Origin: Loktanella sp. 3ANDIMAR09
GTDB taxonomy: Bacteria; Pseudomonadota; Alphaproteobacteria; Rhodobacterales; Rhodobacteraceae
NCBI RefSeq assembly: GCF_001420005.1
Contig: NZ_LJAK01000004.1
Span: 248,001-312,000 of the forward strand
Direction of reading: 5' to 3'
Length of the DNA: 64,000 nucleotides
Part shown: positions 8,004 to 15,679 of the stretch, one piece after another
Layout: every line of letters starts with the position of its first letter
Numbering within the stretch: the stretch's first letter is position 1
Position numbers and translations under genes: made by a program
Notes under the pieces: generated by a model
The model's input: the letters and a program-made list of their open reading frames with translations, nothing else
What the model was told of the DNA's origin: nothing
Databases searched by the model: none

Positions 8004-8777
8004 GTGAACGGCGGCCCACTGCAACTCGCGCTGCGTGAATGGCGGGACCGGCTTTGGCACCCGACCACACTGATCTGTCTGGCAGGCACCAGCGTGATCC
8101 TCGCGATCATCGCCCCGTTCGACGGCGCCGTGCTGCTGCGGCCACTGCCCCGCCTTGCCTATTGGATGATGGTCGTCATGACGACCTATGCGGCTGGATT
8201 GTGGGTGAGTATCTACGTCGTCCATCGCTGGGCGAACCGGTTGTCACGGCATCAGCGGCTGGCCGTCATCGGCCTTGCGACGGCGATCTGCGTGACAATG
8301 CTGGTCTGGGTGCTGAACGGCATGTGGCTGGGGTTCTGGCCTGTCGGGACAGCCCTGGCGGTCTATCTTGCACAAGTCTTTGTCATTGCGCTGATCGTTG
8401 CGGTCCTGATCGAGGCTGTCGTGCAGCGCATCACGACTGCGCCCGCGCCGAGGGTCGGACCATCAATCCTGGACCGACTGCCACTGGACAAACGCGGCGC
8501 GCTTCTGGCCATGTCGGTCGAGGATCACTATGTGGGTGTCATCACCACCAAGGGACAAGAGATGATCCTGATGCGCCTGTCCGATGCGATCCGCGAAACC
8601 GCCACCACGCCCGGGTTGCAGGTACACCGGTCCCATTGGGTCGCGTCAGCCGCCGTCACGCAGGCCGACCGCAAGGGGGATGGCGCGGTCCTGACATTGA
8701 CGGACGGCACGCGGATCCCGGTCAGCCGCCGCTATGTCCCCGCGATCAAGGAGGCCGGGCTGCTGCCCGCGCGCTGA
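8004..8777 (+). CDS. Membrane-anchored LytTR-domain transcriptional regulator
   Basis: 257 residues. The first 145 contain four transmembrane helices (about 22-42, 52-72, 85-105 and 110-140). Residues 160-257 form a LytTR DNA-binding domain with the typical phrases LLAMSVEDHYVGVITTKG, LSDAIRE, HRSHWVA and IPVSRRY. The regulator therefore binds DNA while fixed in the membrane, without a receiver domain. The GTG at 8004 was chosen because a stop at 7977 closes the frame and no ATG lies between. The stop TGA is followed directly by the ATG of lipB, so the two genes are probably co-translated. The likely target is its own region or the divergent DUF2306 gene. Confidence 0.82.
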   Translation: MNGGPLQLALREWRDRLWHPTTLICLAGTSVILAIIAPFDGAVLLRPLPRLAYWMMVVMTTYAAGLWVSIYVVHRWANRLSRHQRLAVIGLATAICVTMLVWVLNGMWLGFWPVGTALAVYLAQVFVIALIVAVLIEAVVQRITTAPAPRVGPSILDRLPLDKRGALLAMSVEDHYVGVITTKGQEMILMRLSDAIRETATTPGLQVHRSHWVASAAVTQADRKGDGAVLTLTDGTRIPVSRRYVPAIKEAGLLPAR

Positions 8778-9473
8778 ATGATCGAGTGGATCACCTCACC
8801 GGGGCTGACGCCCTATCCCGACGCCCTTGCCTGGATGGAGGCGCGCGCCGATGCCATCGCCGCCGGCACCGCGAACGAGGCGATCTGGCTGGTCGAACAT
8901 CCGCCCCTCTATACCGCGGGCACCAGTGCTGATCCCGCCGATCTGGTCGATCCCGACCGTTTCGAGGTCTATGAGGCCCGACGCGGCGGACAATACACCT
9001 ATCATGGGCCGGGTCAGCGGGTGGCCTATGTCATGCTGGACGTGTCGCGCAGGGGCCGCGACGTGCGGTTGTTCGTGGCCGATCTGGAAGCCTGGATCAT
9101 CGCCACGCTGGACAGGTTCAACGTCAAGGGCGAACGCCGCGCGGGACGTGTCGGCGTCTGGGTCCAGCGCCCCGACAAACCCCTGACCGCCACCGGTGCG
9201 ATCGCAGAGGACAAGATCGCAGCCCTGGGCATCCGACTGCGCAAATGGGTGTCGTTCCATGGCCTGTCCATCAATGTCGAACCCGACCTGAGCCATTTCG
9301 ACGGGATCGTGCCGTGCGGCATCAGCGACCACGGGGTCACGTCGCTGGTTGATCTGGGCCTGCCTGTCACCATGGATGACGTCGACGTGGCCCTGCGGGC
9401 AAGCTTTGACCAGGTGTTCGGCATGCCGCAGGACGCCCGCCCGGTTGATGACGCGGATGCCTGCGGCGCTTGA
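8778..9473 (+). CDS. lipB: Lipoyl(octanoyl) transferase
   Basis: Transfers octanoate from acyl carrier protein to lipoyl domains of 2-oxoacid dehydrogenases and the glycine cleavage H protein. LipB marks: [10 protein letters not shown] (41-50), the substrate loop [13 protein letters not shown] (68-80), catalytic Lys146 in [19 protein letters not shown] and catalytic Cys180 in [12 protein letters not shown]. The length of 231 residues is normal. It starts immediately after the LytTR stop with no spacer. The last four codons and the stop (9459-9473) lie inside a copy of the dispersed repeat, so the C-terminal residues A-C-G-A come from that element. Confidence 0.95.
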   Translation: MIEWITSPGLTPYPDALAWMEARADAIAAGTANEAIWLVEHPPLYTAGTSADPADLVDPDRFEVYEARRGGQYTYHGPGQRVAYVMLDVSRRGRDVRLFVADLEAWIIATLDRFNVKGERRAGRVGVWVQRPDKPLTATGAIAEDKIAALGIRLRKWVSFHGLSINVEPDLSHFDGIVPCGISDHGVTSLVDLGLPVTMDDVDVALRASFDQVFGMPQDARPVDDADACGA

Positions 9474-9491
9474 GTATTTTGGCAAGATGAT
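9459..9491 (-). repeat. Dispersed repeat, copy B, overlapping the lipB stop codon
   Basis: Read on the minus strand it gives ATCATCTTGCCAAAATACTC (9491-9472) followed by an arm ending in GCGCCGCAGGC. The lipB TGA (9471-9473) lies inside it. It is in the opposite orientation to the other four copies, and lies between convergent lipB and the PII-like gene. Confidence 0.7.
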
Positions 9492-9503
9492 GCGCAAGTC
9501 GCG

Positions 9504-9812
9504 CTAGAAACGTTCGGCCCGCAGGACCATTGCATCCGTGACGGACACCACGCCGATGTGCCGTTCGACGACGGCAAAGGCCGCCTCGAGCAAGGCATCC
9601 AGCCGGTCCGGCCGGATCAGACAGATGAACATGACCATGCCGGAACGCCCGATCTCGCCTTCGCGGGTCCAGGGGCCCGAACGGCCCGATCCACCACGCA
9701 CGGGCACCACACTGTAGCCCGTCACCCCGGCAGAGCTCAGCGCCTTGGCCAGCCGCCCTTCCATCGGTTTTTCGATCACGATCTCGATGCGTTTCGCCTG
9801 ATGCATGTCCAT
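9504..9812 (-). CDS. PII-like signalling protein paired with bicarbonate transporter (SbtB-like)
   Basis: A 102-residue protein with the ferredoxin-like fold order of PII proteins: RIEIVIEKPMEGRLAKALSSAG, a flexible Gly/Arg-rich T-loop (about 38-53, VRGGSGRSGPWTREGEIGRSG), the strand MVMFICLI and a last helix-strand. It starts one base after the stop of the SbtA-like permease, and this adjacency is the best evidence for its role: SbtB proteins bind adenine nucleotides and gate SbtA. No C-terminal Cys-containing redox loop of the cyanobacterial kind is present. A start at the second Met (MHQAKR) is possible. Confidence 0.75.
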   Translation of the reverse strand: MDMHQAKRIEIVIEKPMEGRLAKALSSAGVTGYSVVPVRGGSGRSGPWTREGEIGRSGMVMFICLIRPDRLDALLEAAFAVVERHIGVVSVTDAMVLRAERF

Positions 9813-9813
9813 G

Positions 9814-10791
9814 TCAGCCCCCAGTCATCATCGTGGCCATCGCCACATACAGTGGAATGCCCAGCGTCAGGTTGAACGGAAACGTCACCCCCAACGACAA
9901 GGTCAGATAGATGGCCGGATTGGCCTCTGGCAGGGCGACCCGCATCGCGGCCGGCACGGCGATATAGGAGGCGGAGGCGGCCAGCACCATCAGCAGGACG
10001 ATCCCGCCTGCCGACAGCCCGATGGCCATCCCCATGCCCAGCCCGATGATCGATCCCACCAGCGGCATCGCGATGCCAAAGGCCACGGCCCCCAGGCCAA
10101 GTACGCCGCGCGACTGGCGCAGCCCCCGCCCCGCGACCAGACCCATGTCCAGCAGGAACAGGCACAGCACGCCCTTGAATGGCGACACGATGAATGGCGC
10201 GATTTCGGCAAGGCCGGCCTCGCCGGTGACCATGCCAATGACGAAACTGCCGACCAGCAGGACGATGGACCCATTGAGCAGGATTTCACGCATCAACCCC
10301 GGCTCCATCCGGCCGGCGGTGCCGGTGCGTGCCACCAGCCAGAGTGCCGACAGGATTGCAGGCGCTTCCATCGCGGCGGCGACGGCCACCATGTAACCCT
10401 CGGAAGAGATGGCACGCCCCTCGAGCACAGAGGTCGCGGCGACAAACGTCACGATGCTGATCGATCCGTAATGCGCAGCGACCGCAGCTGCATCAAGGCC
10501 CGACAGACCCGTCAGCACCCGCAACAGCCCGAATGCGATGAAGGGCAGGCCAAAGGACAGCACGATCCCCGCTCCTACCGCCAGCAGCAAGGTGGCGTCG
10601 ATCCCGTGTGCCGCAACCGAGGCGCCGCCCTTGAACCCGATGGCGAACAAAAGATAGATCGACATGCCCTTGGCCACCGCCTCGGGGATGGACAGATCCG
10701 ACCGCGCCATTGCCGCAGCAAGGCCCAGCGCAAACGACAGGATGATCGGTGAAATCAGATTCGCGCCGGCGAGCGACAGGATTTCGGACAT
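9814..10791 (-). CDS. Sodium-dependent bicarbonate transport family permease (SbtA-like)
   Basis: A 325-residue membrane protein with about ten helices in two inverted repeats, as in the SbtA/DUF897 family. Characteristic segments are NLISPIILSFALGLAAA, YLLFAIGFKGG and ASASYIAVPAAMRVALPEANPAIYLTLSLGVTFPFNL, the last being a conserved Gly/Pro-rich stretch near the substrate site. The start at 10791 (MSEILSLAG) was chosen over upstream Met codons because the 44 residues before it have no membrane or family character. It is followed by the PII-like gene, as in SbtAB pairs. Import of bicarbonate with sodium is inferred from family; heterotrophs may use it for anaplerosis. Confidence 0.8.
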   Translation of the reverse strand: MSEILSLAGANLISPIILSFALGLAAAMARSDLSIPEAVAKGMSIYLLFAIGFKGGASVAAHGIDATLLLAVGAGIVLSFGLPFIAFGLLRVLTGLSGLDAAAVAAHYGSISIVTFVAATSVLEGRAISSEGYMVAVAAAMEAPAILSALWLVARTGTAGRMEPGLMREILLNGSIVLLVGSFVIGMVTGEAGLAEIAPFIVSPFKGVLCLFLLDMGLVAGRGLRQSRGVLGLGAVAFGIAMPLVGSIIGLGMGMAIGLSAGGIVLLMVLAASASYIAVPAAMRVALPEANPAIYLTLSLGVTFPFNLTLGIPLYVAMATMMTGG

Positions 10792-11021
10792 GGCTGGCCT
10801 CTTGCTGCGATCTTGTCCTGCTTTGATACCACAGCGGTCCGGACCTGCAATCCCGACCGCCCATACGGCCCTGGCCGCTGCGCCTGCGCCAATTTTACCC
10901 AGCCGCGCATGTACATCCAACATTGCCCCCAGCGCGCCGGTTCTTTAGAACGCGGCCAAAGGGCGGAGCGTTTTTGTCGACTCGTGCCGTCCGATCTGTA
11001 GCCAACGCGAGGGAGAGCCAC

Positions 11022-12695
11022 ATGGCAGATGCCGCCATCCACGGCCATGACCACGAAGACAACCGGGGGTTCTTTACCCGGTGGTTCATGTCCACCAACC
11101 ACAAAGACATCGGGGTCCTGTACCTGTTTACAGCCGGTCTCGTCGGCTTCATCTCGGTGGCTTTCACCGTATTCATGCGGATCGAGCTCATGGAGCCCGG
11201 TGTCCAGCATATGTGCATGGAAGGGGCGCGCCTGTTTTCGGACGCGGCATCCGAATGTACACCCAACGGCCACCTGTGGAACGTCTTGATCACGTATCAC
11301 GGCATCCTGATGATGTTCTTTGTCGTGATCCCGGCGCTGTTCGGCGGTTTCGGCAACTATTTCATGCCATTACAGATCGGTGCGCCGGACATGGCGTTCC
11401 CGCGCATGAACAACCTGTCCTACTGGATGTTCGTCGCCGGTTCCGCACTGGGCGTCGCATCCATGATCGCACCCGGCGGCAACGGCCAGCTGGGTTCGGG
11501 CGTGGGCTGGGTCATGTATCCGCCGCTGTCGACATCCGAGGGCGGTCTGTCCATGGACCTTGCGATCTTTGCCGTGCACCTGTCGGGTGTGTCCTCGATC
11601 CTGGGCGCCATCAACATTATCACGACTTTCCTGAACATGCGTGCCCCCGGCATGACAATGCACAAGGTGCCACTGTTCGCCTGGTCGATCTTTGTCACCG
11701 CATGGTTGATCCTGCTGGCGCTGCCGGTGCTGGCCGGTGCCATCACGATGCTGCTGATGGACCGCAACTTCGGCACGACGTTCTTTCAGCCGTCGGGCGG
11801 TGGTGACCCGGTTCTGTACCAGCACATCCTGTGGTTCTTCGGTCACCCCGAGGTCTATATCATCATCATCCCCGCGTTCGGCATCATCAGCCACATCATC
11901 GCGACCTTCTCGAAAAAGCCGATCTTTGGCTACCTGCCGATGGTCTATGCGATGGTGGCAATCGGTGTTCTGGGCTTTGTCGTCTGGGCACACCACATGT
12001 ACACCGTGGGCATGTCGCTGACGCAACAGTCCTACTTCATGATGGCAACGATGGTCATCGCCGTGCCAACAGGGGTCAAGATCTTCTCCTGGATCGCGAC
12101 GATGTGGGGCGGCTCGGTCGAGTTCAAGACACCGATGCTCTGGGCCATGGGCTTTTTGTTCCTGTTCACCGTGGGTGGTGTGACCGGTATCGTGCTCAGC
12201 CAGGCCGGCGTGGACCGCGTCTATCACGACACCTACTACGTCGTGGCGCACTTCCACTACGTGATGTCGCTGGGTGCCGTGTTCGGAATCTTTGCGGGGA
12301 TCTACTTCTACTTCCCCAAGATGTCCGGCAAGATGTATCCCGAATGGGCTGGCAAGCTGCACTTCTGGGCGATGTTCATCGGTGCGAACATCACCTTCTT
12401 CCCGCAGCACTTCCTGGGCCGTCAGGGCATGCCCCGTCGCTATATCGACTACCCCGAGGCCTTTGCGACATGGAACTACGTGTCGTCCTGGGGTGCATTC
12501 CTGTCCTTCGCTTCGTTCCTGTTCTTCATCGGCGTGATCTTCTACTCGCTGATCTGGGGCCGCAAATGCACGGAAGCGAACCCGTGGAACGAATATGCCG
12601 ATACGCTGGAATGGACGCTGCCGTCCCCGCCGCCCGAGCATACGTTCGAAACGCTGCCCAAGCAGAGCGAGTGGGACAAATCCCCGGCGCATTAA
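11022..12695 (+). CDS. ctaD: Cytochrome c oxidase subunit I (aa3 type)
   Basis: Catalytic subunit of the terminal oxidase, 557 residues with twelve membrane helices. It carries the CuB and haem a3 site: WFFGHPEVY with the His-Tyr crosslink pair, HHMYTVG with the two CuB histidines, and [13 protein letters not shown] with both haem ligands. The low-spin haem His lies in the early [24 protein letters not shown] region. Start at 11022: ribosome site GGGAGAG, and [22 protein letters not shown] matches the family start. It stands alone, with subunits II and III not in this window, as is usual in Rhodobacterales. A strong terminator follows. Confidence 0.97.
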   Translation: MADAAIHGHDHEDNRGFFTRWFMSTNHKDIGVLYLFTAGLVGFISVAFTVFMRIELMEPGVQHMCMEGARLFSDAASECTPNGHLWNVLITYHGILMMFFVVIPALFGGFGNYFMPLQIGAPDMAFPRMNNLSYWMFVAGSALGVASMIAPGGNGQLGSGVGWVMYPPLSTSEGGLSMDLAIFAVHLSGVSSILGAINIITTFLNMRAPGMTMHKVPLFAWSIFVTAWLILLALPVLAGAITMLLMDRNFGTTFFQPSGGGDPVLYQHILWFFGHPEVYIIIIPAFGIISHIIATFSKKPIFGYLPMVYAMVAIGVLGFVVWAHHMYTVGMSLTQQSYFMMATMVIAVPTGVKIFSWIATMWGGSVEFKTPMLWAMGFLFLFTVGGVTGIVLSQAGVDRVYHDTYYVVAHFHYVMSLGAVFGIFAGIYFYFPKMSGKMYPEWAGKLHFWAMFIGANITFFPQHFLGRQGMPRRYIDYPEAFATWNYVSSWGAFLSFASFLFFIGVIFYSLIWGRKCTEANPWNEYADTLEWTLPSPPPEHTFETLPKQSEWDKSPAH

Positions 12696-12715
12696 ACGCC
12701 ATCTGAAACAAGCAA

Positions 12716-12742
12716 AAGGCCCCGGTTTTCCGGGGCCTTTTT
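12716..12742. terminator. Rho-independent terminator after ctaD
   Basis: A 10-bp stem AAGGCCCCGG with loop TTTT and partner CCGGGGCCTT, then TTT. The A-run on the other side would also let it end the convergent GNAT gene transcript. Confidence 0.88.
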
Positions 12743-12759
12743 CGTTCATGCCGTCAGGA

Positions 12760-13206
12760 TCACAGGGCCAGATCGTAGGTGGCGAAATCGATCTTGCGGG
12801 CGTGGCGGTCATACACGCGACGGGCCCGTGCGTTGTCATCGGCGGTAATCCAGCGCAGCACGGAATGGCCCTGCGCGCGGGCCAGATCCGCCAGATGCAG
12901 GATCAGGGCATCCGCAACACCCTGCCCGCGCGCGGTAGAATCAACGAACAGGTCATCCAGAAACAACCCCGTACTGGCGGCCAACGGTCGCGCGAACGGA
13001 CGCACATGCGCAAGACCGCAAAGCTGGCCATCGGAACATACGGCCACATGACCAGCGACCTCGTGCGCGTCATCCATCAACCAGTTCCAGACCCTGTCGC
13101 GCATATCAGGCGTTTGATCGACCGCGTAAAACGCAGCATATCCGCGGTACAGGGCCTCCCAGGCCGCGCGGTCGCGCACCGCCACCCGTCTGAGTTCAAT
13201 TTGCAT
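12760..13206 (-). CDS. GNAT-family N-acetyltransferase
   Basis: 148 residues with the GNAT fold: a first strand-helix (IELRRVAVRDRAAWEALYRGYAAFY), the acceptor strand GLFLDDLFVDSTARGQGVADALI, where RGQGVA is the acetyl-CoA pyrophosphate loop, and the C-terminal LRWITADDNARARRVYDRHA. The start at 13206 has AAGGAAGG upstream; longer readings add residues without similarity. It is probably a small-molecule or protein acetyltransferase of the diamine or amino-acid type. The substrate cannot be told from sequence. It is convergent with ctaD and divergent from the DUF2244 gene. Confidence 0.85.
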   Translation of the reverse strand: MQIELRRVAVRDRAAWEALYRGYAAFYAVDQTPDMRDRVWNWLMDDAHEVAGHVAVCSDGQLCGLAHVRPFARPLAASTGLFLDDLFVDSTARGQGVADALILHLADLARAQGHSVLRWITADDNARARRVYDRHARKIDFATYDLAL

Positions 13207-13286
13207 GTCACACCTTCCTTGCAGCATGTTCCAGCGCGACCAAACCGCGCATTGGTCAGGCGCGCAAGCCGTCCTAGAACACAGCC

Positions 13287-13775
13287 ATGCCTTACGAATG
13301 GTCCTCACCCCCGCCACATGATCAGCCCCAATGGTCGCTGTCGCTATGGCCGTACCGGTCGCTCTTGCGGCGTGATTTCGTGTTGTTCATGGGGGGCACG
13401 GCCACGCTGATCGCCCTGCCCTTGCTGGTCGTGCTGGGCTCTGCTGTCTTGTGGGGACTGCTGCCATTCTTCATTCTGGCCTTCAGCGGGTTATGGTTTG
13501 CGCTGAACACCAGTTATCGCCGCGGTGAAGTGCTCGAAGAACTGACCGTCGATGACCAGACAGCCCATCTGACACGCCACAACCCGCGCGGTCCGCGTCA
13601 GGACTGGGAGGCCAACCGTTATTGGGTCAGCGTCCATCTGCACCCCAGGGGTGGTCCGGTCGAAAACTACATCACCCTGCGGGGCGGCGACCGCGAGGTG
13701 GAGATCGGCGCATTTCTTGACGCGGCCGAACGGCTCGCCCTTTACGACGATCTCAAACGCGCGCTGCGCGTCTGA
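13287..13775 (+). CDS. DUF2244 membrane protein
   Basis: 162 residues. A short N-terminal region (WSLSLWPYRSLLRRDF) precedes two transmembrane helices (about 33-52 and 55-75). A cytoplasmic C-terminal domain of about 85 residues follows, with the family phrases YRRGEVLEELTVDDQTAHLTRHNPRG and RYWVSVHL. DUF2244 genes are often close to cytochrome oxidase genes in alphaproteobacteria, and ctaD is just upstream here. A role in oxidase maturation is conceivable but not shown. A possible member of a second repeat family starts on the base after the stop codon. Confidence 0.8.
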   Translation: MPYEWSSPPPHDQPQWSLSLWPYRSLLRRDFVLFMGGTATLIALPLLVVLGSAVLWGLLPFFILAFSGLWFALNTSYRRGEVLEELTVDDQTAHLTRHNPRGPRQDWEANRYWVSVHLHPRGGPVENYITLRGGDREVEIGAFLDAAERLALYDDLKRALRV

Positions 13776-13850
13776 CTTCTTCTGGTTGAAAATATCCGGG
13801 GTCCGGGGCAAAGCCCCGAAAAGGGGTGGGCGGGCGGGGCCCGCCACCCC
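13776..13850. terminator. Repeat-like element and GC hairpins between DUF2244 gene and yqeY
   Basis: It begins directly after the DUF2244 stop with CTTCTTCTGGTTGAAAATATCC-like sequence (13776-13797), which resembles the layout of the ATCATCTTGCC repeat (pyrimidine-rich start, AAATA core, GC arms) but differs in sequence. Two hairpins follow: CGGGG-CAAAG-CCCCG with AAAA after it, and a long GGGGTGG/CCACCCC stem ending just before the yqeY stop. Confidence 0.5.
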
Positions 13851-13851
13851 A

Positions 13852-14316
13852 TCAACCCAGCCTGGATTTGACCATCGGGCCCACGCGGCCGAAATCCATC
13901 TGCCCCATGTATTTGCCCTTGAGGACCGCCATGACGCGGCCCATGTCGCGGATGCTGTCGGCCCCGGCCTCGACAATCGCCGCGTCCACCGCAGCTTCGG
14001 TTTCGGCATCGTCCAGCTGGCGCGGCAGGAAATCCTCGATGACCCTGACTTCGGCCAGTTCCTTTTCCGCCAGTTCCAGCCGCCCGCCTTCCTCATAGGC
14101 GCGCGCACTTTCCTGTCGCTGCTTGACCATGCGACCCAGGATCGCCAGCACCTCGTCGGTGCCGACGGTGGCCCCTTCTTCGGCCCCCGTGCCACGCAGC
14201 GCGATATCGCGGTCCTTGATCGCGGCGTTGATCAGACGCAGCGTCGAGAGACGGTCAGCCTCCTTTGATTTCATCGCGTCCTTCAAGGCCGCCGTCAGCC
14301 GCTGTCGCACATCCAT
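13852..14316 (-). CDS. GatB/YqeY domain protein
   Basis: 154 residues, the full length of stand-alone YqeY proteins: an N-terminal helical domain (RQRLTAALKDAMKSKEADRLSTLRLINAAIKDRDIA) and the tRNA-interacting helical tail (IEDFLPRQLDDAE, then MGRVMAVLKGKYMGQMDFGRVGPMVKSRL). The tail resembles the GatB C-terminus, suggesting a tRNA-linked role, but the cellular function is not settled. The start at 14316 was chosen because upstream Met codons lead to unrelated low-complexity residues reaching into the carA promoter region. It is divergent from carA, 147 bases away. Confidence 0.88.
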   Translation of the reverse strand: MDVRQRLTAALKDAMKSKEADRLSTLRLINAAIKDRDIALRGTGAEEGATVGTDEVLAILGRMVKQRQESARAYEEGGRLELAEKELAEVRVIEDFLPRQLDDAETEAAVDAAIVEAGADSIRDMGRVMAVLKGKYMGQMDFGRVGPMVKSRLG

Positions 14317-14394
14317 GAACTTGTCCTTGTGGTCCTGAAAACTTGGGCGCAATCTACGCGGCCCGCCCGACCGGCACAAGCGGCCCCGCGGCCC

Positions 14395-14423
14395 TTGACC
14401 CGCACCACTGCCCCCATTAGGAC
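14395..14423 (+). promoter_or_regulatory. Probable sigma-70 promoter of carA
   Basis: TTGACC at 14395-14400, then exactly 17 bases, then TAGGAC at 14418-14423, which gives transcription about 35 bases before the carA start. The -35 element is strong and the -10 element weak but typical of GC-rich alphaproteobacteria. Confidence 0.45.
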
Positions 14424-14463
14424 ACGTTGAATTTGTCGCAATGCCTGCACAAGGACGCACCCC

Positions 14464-15618
14464 ATGACCGATAGACCCACCGCCTGCCTCGCCCTCGCTG
14501 ACGGGACCGTGTTTTACGGACGCGGGTTCGGTGCGACAGGCCAGACCACCGCGGAATTGTGCTTCAACACCGCGATGACCGGCTATCAGGAAATCATGAC
14601 GGACCCCTCCTATGCCGGTCAGGTCGTGACATTCACCTTTCCCCATATCGGCAACACGGGCGTGAATGACGAGGACGACGAAACCACGGACCCCGTGGCT
14701 TCTGGCATGGTTGTGAAATGGGACCCGACAGAGCCGTCGAACTGGCGCACCACGGACACGCTGGGGGCCTGGCTAACAAAGCGGGGCCGCATCGGCATGG
14801 GGGGTGTGGACACACGTCGGTTGACCCGCGCAATCCGCCAGCAAGGCGCACCCCATGTCGCCCTTGCTCATGATCCCGACGGCAATTTCGATGTGGCAGC
14901 CCTCGTTGCCGCCGCACGCAATTTCGCTGGCCTTGTGGGACTCGATCTGGCCAAGGATGTCACCTGCGCACAGTCCTATACATGGGACGAGATGCGTTGG
15001 GCCTGGCCCGACGGCTACAGCCGCCAGACCGCCGCACGTCACAAGGTCGTCGCCGTCGATTACGGTGCGAAACGCAACATCCTGCGGTGCCTGGCGTCGG
15101 CTGGCTGCGATGTGACCGTGTTGCCTGCCACCGCCACCGCCGAGGATATTCTGGCCCTCAACCCCGACGGCGTATTCCTGTCCAACGGTCCCGGCGACCC
15201 GGCCGCGACGGGCGCATATGCGGTCCCCGCGATCAAGGGCGTGCTGGAACATGAGGATATTCCCGTGTTCGGCATCTGCCTTGGTCATCAGATGCTGGCG
15301 CTCGCGCTCGGGGCACAGACGATCAAGATGAACCACGGCCATCACGGTGCCAACCACCCGGTCAAGGATACCGAGACCGGAAAGGTGGAAATCACCTCGA
15401 TGAACCACGGTTTCACCGTCGACAGCCAGACCCTGCCCGAGGGCGTCCACGAGACCCATATCAGCCTGTTCGACGGGTCAAACTGCGGCATCCGTCTGGC
15501 CGATCGTCCCGTGTTCAGCGTGCAATACCACCCAGAGGCCAGCCCAGGCCCGATGGACAGCTATTATCTGTTCGAACGCTTTGCGGCGGCGATGGACGAC
15601 CGCAAGGCTGCAAGCTGA
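14464..15618 (+). CDS. carA: Carbamoyl-phosphate synthase small (glutaminase) subunit
   Basis: Releases ammonia from glutamine for carbamoyl phosphate, which feeds arginine and pyrimidine synthesis. The N-terminal CPSase_sm_chain domain (about 5-140: ALADGTVFYGRGFGATGQTTAELCFNTAMTGYQEI) is followed by a class I amidotransferase domain. The catalytic triad is visible: Cys272 in GICLGHQM, and His and Glu in QYHPEASPGP. The length of 384 residues is normal. carB is not adjacent, which is common in this order. The next gene starts 60 bases later behind its own regulatory box. Confidence 0.96.
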   Translation: MTDRPTACLALADGTVFYGRGFGATGQTTAELCFNTAMTGYQEIMTDPSYAGQVVTFTFPHIGNTGVNDEDDETTDPVASGMVVKWDPTEPSNWRTTDTLGAWLTKRGRIGMGGVDTRRLTRAIRQQGAPHVALAHDPDGNFDVAALVAAARNFAGLVGLDLAKDVTCAQSYTWDEMRWAWPDGYSRQTAARHKVVAVDYGAKRNILRCLASAGCDVTVLPATATAEDILALNPDGVFLSNGPGDPAATGAYAVPAIKGVLEHEDIPVFGICLGHQMLALALGAQTIKMNHGHHGANHPVKDTETGKVEITSMNHGFTVDSQTLPEGVHETHISLFDGSNCGIRLADRPVFSVQYHPEASPGPMDSYYLFERFAAAMDDRKAAS

Positions 15619-15624
15619 GATCTG

Positions 15625-15640
15625 TTAAGGCCCTGTTAAC
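15625..15640 (+). promoter_or_regulatory. CtrA-type binding box
   Basis: TTAA, seven bases, TTAAC: an exact match to the TTAA-N7-TTAAC consensus of the alphaproteobacterial response regulator CtrA. It lies between the carA stop (15618) and the glycosyltransferase start (15679), 38 bases before the start codon. Such a match is unlikely by chance in DNA this GC-rich, and I noticed no other in the window. Confidence 0.6.
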
Positions 15641-15655
15641 GACTGTTTACGAAAG

Positions 15656-15679
15656 TGATCCCGCGCGATGGCGGGATCA
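15656..15679 (+). promoter_or_regulatory. Inverted repeat over the glycosyltransferase start
   Basis: A perfect 9-bp inverted repeat, TGATCCCGC and GCGGGATCA, with a 6-base loop. The second arm contains the GGCGGGA ribosome-site candidate and ends on the A of the ATG. As RNA it would hide the start; as DNA it could be an operator. Confidence 0.5.

Noticed and set aside
10974-11002. Promoter of ctaD (TTGTCG-N17-TGTAGC)
   Set aside because: Spacing is right but both hexamers are weak and the resulting leader would be only about 13 bases; not reported as a feature.
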